Positions 59,868 through 64,000 of a stretch of DNA of 64,000 nucleotides are shown one piece after another. Source of the stretch: an uncultured Slackia sp. Lineage in GTDB: Bacteria; Actinomycetota; Coriobacteriia; Coriobacteriales; Eggerthellaceae. The notes beneath the pieces are model-generated. The model ran no database searches. It saw only the letters and a list, made by a program, of their open reading frames with translations, and had not been told where the DNA came from. The stretch spans positions 62,001-126,000 of the forward strand of contig NZ_CAKTVX010000006.1 of NCBI RefSeq assembly GCF_934630525.1. The letters are read 5' to 3'. Both the position numbers and the translations under genes were made by a program. Numbering within the stretch: position 1 is the stretch's first letter; the number at the start of each line of letters is the position of its first letter.

Positions 59868-61313
59868 GTGGCAACGTCAATCTTTCCCGGCGAGAAGCCA
59901 GATCGGCTTGAAGAAGAGTGCGCGGTGTTCGGAGTGTACTCCACCACCGACGATGTCGCGAGGCTGACCTGCTTTGGCTTGCAGGCTCTGCAGCATCGCG
60001 GCCAAGAAAGCGCCGGCATTGCGGTGGGCGATGGCGACACCGTGACGGTCACGAAAGACTTGGGCTTGGTTACCCAGGTGTTCAATGAAAGCGCGCTCGC
60101 TGCGTTGCGCGGCGAAGTGGCCGTGGGCCATTGCCGCTATTCCACGAGCGGCGGCATGGGCAACTGGACAAGCGCCCAGCCTCACATGTCGGCCATCGAC
60201 GAGGTGCTCATCGCGCTTGCGCACAACGGCACGCTCGTGAACACGAATCGCATCCGCGCCGACCTCATTAGCAAGGGCGTCGAGTTCCGCAGCAACACCG
60301 ATTCGGAAGTCGCGTGCCAGGTCATTGGCTATTACACGCGCGAAACCCATCATCTTACCGAGGGCATCAAAACCGCCATGGAGATGATCGACGGCGCTTA
60401 CGCCATGGTGCTCGCAAGCCCCACGGCGCTCTATGCCTTCCGTGACCCGCACGGCATTCGTCCGCTGTGCTTGGGCAAGCTGCCCGACGATCGCGGCTGG
60501 GTCGTTTCCAGCGAAACCTGCGGCCTCGATATCGTGGGTGCGGAATTCGTGCGCGATGTGCGCCCGGGCGAAATCATCCGCATCAACGACACGGGCATCT
60601 CGACGCTGCAGGCCATCGAGCCTCAAGAGCCGCGCGGCTGCATTTTCGAATATGTCTATTTCGCACGCCCCGACTCGGTTATCGATGGGCAAAGCGTCTA
60701 CCAGGCCCGTCGCAAAATGGGCCGCATTCTTGCGCGCGAAGCTCCGGTCGAGGCCGACCTGGTGCTCGGCGTGCCCGACTCGGGCGTGCCCGGTGCGCTT
60801 GGCTACTCCGAGGCGAGCGGCATCGAATTCACCGATGGCATCGTGAAGAACCGCTACGTCGGCCGCACCTTCATCCAACCCACGCAGGAAATGCGCCAAA
60901 TGGGCATTCGCATCAAGCTCAACCCGCTGCCGAGCGTCATCGCGGGCAAGCGTCTGGTCGTCATCGACGACTCCATCGTGCGCGGCAACACGTCGAAGAA
61001 GCTCGTCGACATGCTTCGTTCGGCCGGCGCAGCGGAAATCCATTTCCGCATCGTGAGCCCCGAGGTTATGTGGCCGTGCTTCTATGGCATCGACACCGCC
61101 AACCAAGACCAGCTCATCGCCGCGAACATGACCAACGAGGAAATGTGCGAGTTCATCGGTTGCGATTCGCTCGAGTTCATCTCGCTCGATGGCCTGCGCG
61201 AAGCTGTGGGCGATGCGCACAGCAAAACGTTCTGCGAGGCCTGCTTCACGGGCGAATATCCCGTAGCGCTGCCCGATTCCATCACGAAGAACGCGTTTTT
61301 GAAGAAGAGCTAA
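59868..61313 (+). CDS. purF: Amidophosphoribosyltransferase
   Basis: First enzyme of purine synthesis: PRPP plus glutamine gives phosphoribosylamine. In 481 residues, the N-terminal nucleophile glutaminase domain starts with CAVFGVYS after a 17-residue propeptide (starting MATSIFPGEK) that must be removed to expose Cys18. GLQALQHRGQESAGI and VGHCRYSTSGG follow. The phosphoribosyltransferase domain has the PRPP loop LVVIDDSIVRGNTSKKLV. Cysteines in TFCEACFTGEYP near the C-terminus mark the iron-sulfur, B. subtilis-type enzyme. I chose GTG 59868 because AAGGGGGA lies just upstream; the longer frame has no homology. Confidence 0.96.
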   Translation: MATSIFPGEKPDRLEEECAVFGVYSTTDDVARLTCFGLQALQHRGQESAGIAVGDGDTVTVTKDLGLVTQVFNESALAALRGEVAVGHCRYSTSGGMGNWTSAQPHMSAIDEVLIALAHNGTLVNTNRIRADLISKGVEFRSNTDSEVACQVIGYYTRETHHLTEGIKTAMEMIDGAYAMVLASPTALYAFRDPHGIRPLCLGKLPDDRGWVVSSETCGLDIVGAEFVRDVRPGEIIRINDTGISTLQAIEPQEPRGCIFEYVYFARPDSVIDGQSVYQARRKMGRILAREAPVEADLVLGVPDSGVPGALGYSEASGIEFTDGIVKNRYVGRTFIQPTQEMRQMGIRIKLNPLPSVIAGKRLVVIDDSIVRGNTSKKLVDMLRSAGAAEIHFRIVSPEVMWPCFYGIDTANQDQLIAANMTNEEMCEFIGCDSLEFISLDGLREAVGDAHSKTFCEACFTGEYPVALPDSITKNAFLKKS

Positions 61314-61319
61314 CCTGTT

Positions 61320-61357
61320 GCGCCCGCGCTCCTCTCAAGGTGCGGGCGCTTCCGGTT
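61320..61357 (+). terminator. Weak hairpin between purF and purM
   Basis: GCGCCCGC pairs with GCGGGCGC, followed by TTCCGGTTTTC. It is probably leaky, or an RNA processing site, as purM lies 170 bp downstream. Confidence 0.4.
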
Positions 61358-61486
61358 TTCGATGGGGCAAGGGGCCTTCCCTTTGTCCCGCTTTTATTTC
61401 AGATGCAAGAGACATTGCATGAGGTTGAAAATGGGGAAGGGGATGTGCCCCCCTCGCCCGTCAATGAATAGACAGGAGTCTTACCC

Positions 61487-62536
61487 ATGGCAGAAATCAC
61501 TTACGCCGACGCGGGCGTCGACATCGAAGAGGGCGCGGCTGCGGTCGACGCCATTAAAGACGCCGTGCATTCCACCTATCGCCCCGAGGTTGTGGGCGAT
61601 ATCGGAGGCTTCGGCGGCCTGTTCTCTGCGGCGGCATTCAAGGGCATGGAAGAGCCGCTTATGGTTTCGGGCACCGACGGCGTGGGCACGAAGCTCAAGG
61701 TCGCCCAGCTCATCGACAAGCATGACACCGTGGGCATCGACCTGGTCGCCATGTGCGTGAACGACATTCTGGCGTGCGGCGCCGAGCCTTTGTTCTTCCT
61801 GGACTACATCGCCATTGGCAAGCTGAAGAAGGAGCATGTCGCCAAGGTCGTGGGCGGCATCGCAGAAGGCTGCCGTCAGGCGGGCTGCGCGCTTATCGGC
61901 GGCGAAATGGCCGAGCACCCCGGCGTTATGGATCCCGACGATTACGACCTGTCGGGCTTCACCGTGGGCGTTGTCGATCGCCCGAAGATGATCGGTCCCG
62001 ACGGCGTCGTGGAAGGCGACGTGCTCGTGGGCCTGCGTTCGAGCGGCTTCCATTCCAACGGCTATTCGCTCGTGCGCAAGGTGCTCGTCGAGGGCAAAAC
62101 CGCCGAAGAGCTCGCGGCTCCCGTGGCCGAGCTCAATGGCGAAACGCTTGGCGACGCCCTTATTGCCCCCACCCGTATTTACGTGAAGCCCGTGCTCAAT
62201 TGCCTGCGCAATCTGCCGGGCGACGTGCATGCCCTGGCCCATATCACGGGCGGCGGCATTACCGAAAACCTCAACCGTGCGCTTCCTGAAACCATGGACG
62301 CCCTGGTCAATAAAGATGCATGGGAAGTTCCCGCCATCATCAAGATGGGCATCGAGGCCGCCGGCCTCACCGAGGAGCAGGCGCTCAAGACCTTCAACAT
62401 GGGCATCGGCATGGTGCTCATCGTTGATGCGGCGCGCGTCGACGCCGTGATGGATGAGCTGGCGAAGTCGGGCGAAGAGCCGGTCGTCATCGGCAAAATC
62501 GTCGAAGGCACTGGCGTGGTTCGTTACGCCGAGTAA
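61487..62536 (+). CDS. purM: Phosphoribosylformylglycinamidine cyclo-ligase (AIR synthetase)
   Basis: Closes the imidazole ring in purine synthesis using ATP. In 349 residues the N-terminus ITYADAGVDIEEGAAAVDAI, DIGGFGGLFS, SGTDGVGTKLKVAQ (ATP-binding) and CVNDILACGAEPLFFLDY are family motifs. ALIGGEMAEHPGVM and HITGGGITENLNRALP complete the match. ACAGGAG precedes ATG 61487. It lies between purF and purN in pathway-related order. Confidence 0.97.
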   Translation: MAEITYADAGVDIEEGAAAVDAIKDAVHSTYRPEVVGDIGGFGGLFSAAAFKGMEEPLMVSGTDGVGTKLKVAQLIDKHDTVGIDLVAMCVNDILACGAEPLFFLDYIAIGKLKKEHVAKVVGGIAEGCRQAGCALIGGEMAEHPGVMDPDDYDLSGFTVGVVDRPKMIGPDGVVEGDVLVGLRSSGFHSNGYSLVRKVLVEGKTAEELAAPVAELNGETLGDALIAPTRIYVKPVLNCLRNLPGDVHALAHITGGGITENLNRALPETMDALVNKDAWEVPAIIKMGIEAAGLTEEQALKTFNMGIGMVLIVDAARVDAVMDELAKSGEEPVVIGKIVEGTGVVRYAE

Positions 62537-62544
62537 AGCAAAGG

Positions 62545-62581
62545 AGCGGGTCGGGAAAAGCCTGGCCCGCTTTCTGTTTTT
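62545..62581 (+). terminator. Hairpin between purM and purN
   Basis: AGCGGGTC pairs with GGCCCGCT, followed by TTCTGTTTTT. PurN starts 15 bases later, so some read-through or a separate promoter is needed. Confidence 0.6.
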
Positions 62582-62595
62582 GGAAAGGGCTGTTC

Positions 62596-63213
62596 ATGAC
62601 TCAACCTTTGAAAATCGGCGTTTTGCTTTCTGGCTCGGGCACGAACCTGCAGGCGCTCATTGACGACATCGCCGCAGGCTCGCTGAATGCGGAAATCGTT
62701 CAGGTGGTTTCTTCGCGCCCCGATGCGTACGGAATTGAACGCGCGCAGGCTGCGGGTATTCCGGTGCTCGTCATGAACAAAACGCTGTATGTCGATGCGG
62801 AAGCCGCCGATGCCCAAATTGTCGAGGCGCTGCAGGCTGCTGGTGCTGAATACATCGTTATGGCTGGTTACATGCGCAAGGTGACTCCGGTTATGCTGCG
62901 CGCTTTTCCGAATCGCGTGTTGAATTTGCACCCTGCGTTGCTGCCTTCGTTCAAGGGCGCGCATGCTATTCGCGATGCTTTCGAGGCGGGCGTGAAAGTG
63001 ACGGGCGTGACCGTGCATTTCGCCAACGAAGATTACGACAAGGGCCCCATCGTCGCGCAGCGCGCGGTCGAGGTCGCGGAAGATGACACGCTCGAGGCGC
63101 TCGAGGCGAAGATCCACGAGGTCGAACACGTGCTGTACCCGCAGGCCGTGCAGCTGATTGCTGAAGGCCGCGTGTCGGTCGACGAAGAATCGGGCCGCGT
63201 ACACATCAAGTAA
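62596..63213 (+). CDS. purN: Phosphoribosylglycinamide formyltransferase
   Basis: Transfers a formyl group from 10-formyl-tetrahydrofolate to GAR. The 205 residues include IGVLLSGSGTNLQALIDDIA (about 5-24), ISSxP-type VVSSRPDAYGIERAQAAGIP, and the catalytic stretch NLHPALLPSFKGAHAIRDAF (about 113-132), with Asn and His of the active site. VTVHFANEDYDKGPIVAQR has the third catalytic Asp. GGAAAGGG precedes ATG 62596. Confidence 0.96.
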   Translation: MTQPLKIGVLLSGSGTNLQALIDDIAAGSLNAEIVQVVSSRPDAYGIERAQAAGIPVLVMNKTLYVDAEAADAQIVEALQAAGAEYIVMAGYMRKVTPVMLRAFPNRVLNLHPALLPSFKGAHAIRDAFEAGVKVTGVTVHFANEDYDKGPIVAQRAVEVAEDDTLEALEAKIHEVEHVLYPQAVQLIAEGRVSVDEESGRVHIK

Positions 63214-63222
63214 TTCGACATA

Positions 63223-63256
63223 AAGGCGAGGCGGGGTTGTCTGTCTCGCCTTCTTT
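63223..63256 (+). terminator. Terminator after purN
   Basis: AAGGCGAG pairs with CTCGCCTT, followed by CTTTG. Moderate strength. Confidence 0.6.
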
Positions 63257-63269
63257 GATGCGAGGGCAA

Positions 63270-63298
63270 TCTGTTAAATGCTCGTAGCGCTTGACAGG
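63270..63298 (+). repeat. 29-bp type A hairpin repeat, copy 5
   Basis: TCTGTTAAA-TGCTCGTAGCG-CTTGACAGG. More diverged than copies 1 and 3, with two broken or wobble pairs. It lies between the purN terminator and the XdhC-like gene. Confidence 0.85.
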
Positions 63299-63396
63299 TG
63301 TCTTTGCGCGATCCGCCGCTACTTCGCATCGTGCTTGCGAGTGGAGCTCGATGCGGGGCAGGTGGCGGCAGTTTTAATGAGAGGGTTGTGGTACGT

Positions 63397-64000
63397 ATGA
63401 TGACGGCGGAATTCCTGCGCGCGCTCGCGGGGGATATTGCTGCGGGCAAACCGGTCGAGCTTTCTTCTGACGATTTCCCGTGCTTCACGGCAGAGGCGCT
63501 CGAGGGTCGCGCGCATGTGGCACCCGCTGCGCTTGCGAAAATCTCGGCTGGCCTCGCGCCTGCCGATGCGTGCGTGTTCGAGCGCGCGGCCAAGGCTATC
63601 GATGAAGGCGACCTTGCCTGGATTGGCTTCAAATACGTGTACGACGCGTCCGCTGCCTGCGAAAACGTCGACAACGAAGTCACGAAGAAGTATGGCGACG
63701 TGGGTTCGGGCTGCGGCGATTCGTTTGTGTTCTTCTGCAACGACGCAAAGGAAATCGTGTGCGGTCGCGAGTATTCCCCGCGCGATATTTTCCAAATGAA
63801 AGACGCCACGCGTGGTCCCGCCATGCATACAGAGCAGTTCGATGGCCTTACGTGGCTCGCCGTTCCGCTGTTCGACAAGGTGCGCGTGTGGCTTTTGGGC
63901 GCTTCCGACGCGTCGGCAGAAGTTGCCGCGCTTGCGCACCATGTGGGCTTCGATGTCGTGGCGGTCGACTACGACCCTGCGTATATTTCGGAAGAGCGTT
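63397..64000 (+). CDS. XdhC/CoxF family maturation protein (3' end outside window)
   Basis: The first 201 residues are visible, starting MMTAEFLRALAGDIAAGKPV. An N-terminal XdhC-type domain (about 1-130) includes CGDSFVFFCNDAKEIVCGRE. Near 165-195, VRVWLLGASDASAEVAALAH followed by HVGFDVVAVDYDPAY matches the Rossmann part of XdhC. XdhC proteins bind molybdenum cofactor and help insert sulfurated Moco into xanthine dehydrogenase-type enzymes. Relatives in anaerobes are also linked to selenium-dependent molybdenum hydroxylases. The GAGAGGG Shine-Dalgarno lies 12 bases before ATG 63397; ATG 63400 is the alternative. The C-terminus is cut off, and the partner enzyme is not in the window. Confidence 0.75.
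   Translation, partial: MMTAEFLRALAGDIAAGKPVELSSDDFPCFTAEALEGRAHVAPAALAKISAGLAPADACVFERAAKAIDEGDLAWIGFKYVYDASAACENVDNEVTKKYGDVGSGCGDSFVFFCNDAKEIVCGREYSPRDIFQMKDATRGPAMHTEQFDGLTWLAVPLFDKVRVWLLGASDASAEVAALAHHVGFDVVAVDYDPAYISEER

Noticed and set aside
1..64000. CRISPR arrays, rRNA and tRNA genes
   Set aside because: No regularly spaced direct repeats, no rRNA-like sequence and no convincing tRNA T-arm/acceptor pattern were found by eye. A covariance search could still reveal a missed tRNA or small RNA.

Overview
The window is about 60-65% GC, densely coded, and reads as a chromosome segment of an anaerobic actinobacterium of the class Coriobacteriia. Family Eggerthellaceae is most likely; a Slackia-like genus is only a guess. 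The signs are Tat-exported flavoprotein reductases with short lipoprotein-like leaders, membrane-bound LuxR-type regulators, a fused TsaB-RimI-TsaD protein, a class B-like sortase, and -10 boxes of the form TATAGT, TAGAAT or TATAAT. No rRNA, tRNA, phage or CRISPR array was seen.

Layout. 1-9.3 kb: a DEAD-box helicase that appears to start at ATT; a tryptophan leader peptide with attenuator; an ECF transporter double ATPase followed by a truncated EcfT; a dimethylargininase-like hydrolase; a frameshifted LuxR-type regulator; an IS200/IS605-type element; TrmO, a phosphoesterase and a lipoprotein. 9.6-14.1 kb: a GlcD-type FAD dehydrogenase, a small alarmone synthetase and a LanC-like protein without the usual zinc ligands. 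14.3-19.9 kb: the ilvD-ilvB-ilvN-ilvC operon behind a T-box-like leader. 20-26.5 kb: a small membrane protein, an HNH protein carrying a chromosomal repeat inside its reading frame, an RNA methyltransferase, Maf and TilS. 26.6-27 kb: an arginine-rich leader peptide, an attenuator and a 34-residue membrane peptide on the minus strand. 27.4-42.2 kb: an MBL-fold hydrolase, Na+-coupled transporters (SNF and AGCS types), an ACT/UPF0210 pair, BioY, the TsaB-RimI-TsaD fusion, a TRIC-type channel, a CorC-like protein, a SpoU methyltransferase and a lipoprotein.

42.6-48.5 kb: two nearly identical protein-tyrosine-phosphatase genes, 5,416 bp apart, flank a LuxR-type regulator, a flavoprotein reductase and gene fragments. 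This looks like acquired DNA. 48.5-53.7 kb: CIRCE-controlled groES-groEL, a second flavoprotein reductase and an IclR regulator. 53.8-58.3 kb: divergent Ppk1 and a two-domain PPK2-type phosphotransferase, which together would make and use polyphosphate. 58.6-64 kb: sortase, purF, purM, purN and the start of an XdhC-like gene.

Two features run through the intergenic DNA. One is a family of five 29-bp hairpin repeats (a second, ~50-bp palindromic repeat occurs twice). The other is a set of nested inverted repeats whose outer arms differ from place to place. Neither is explained by the genes.
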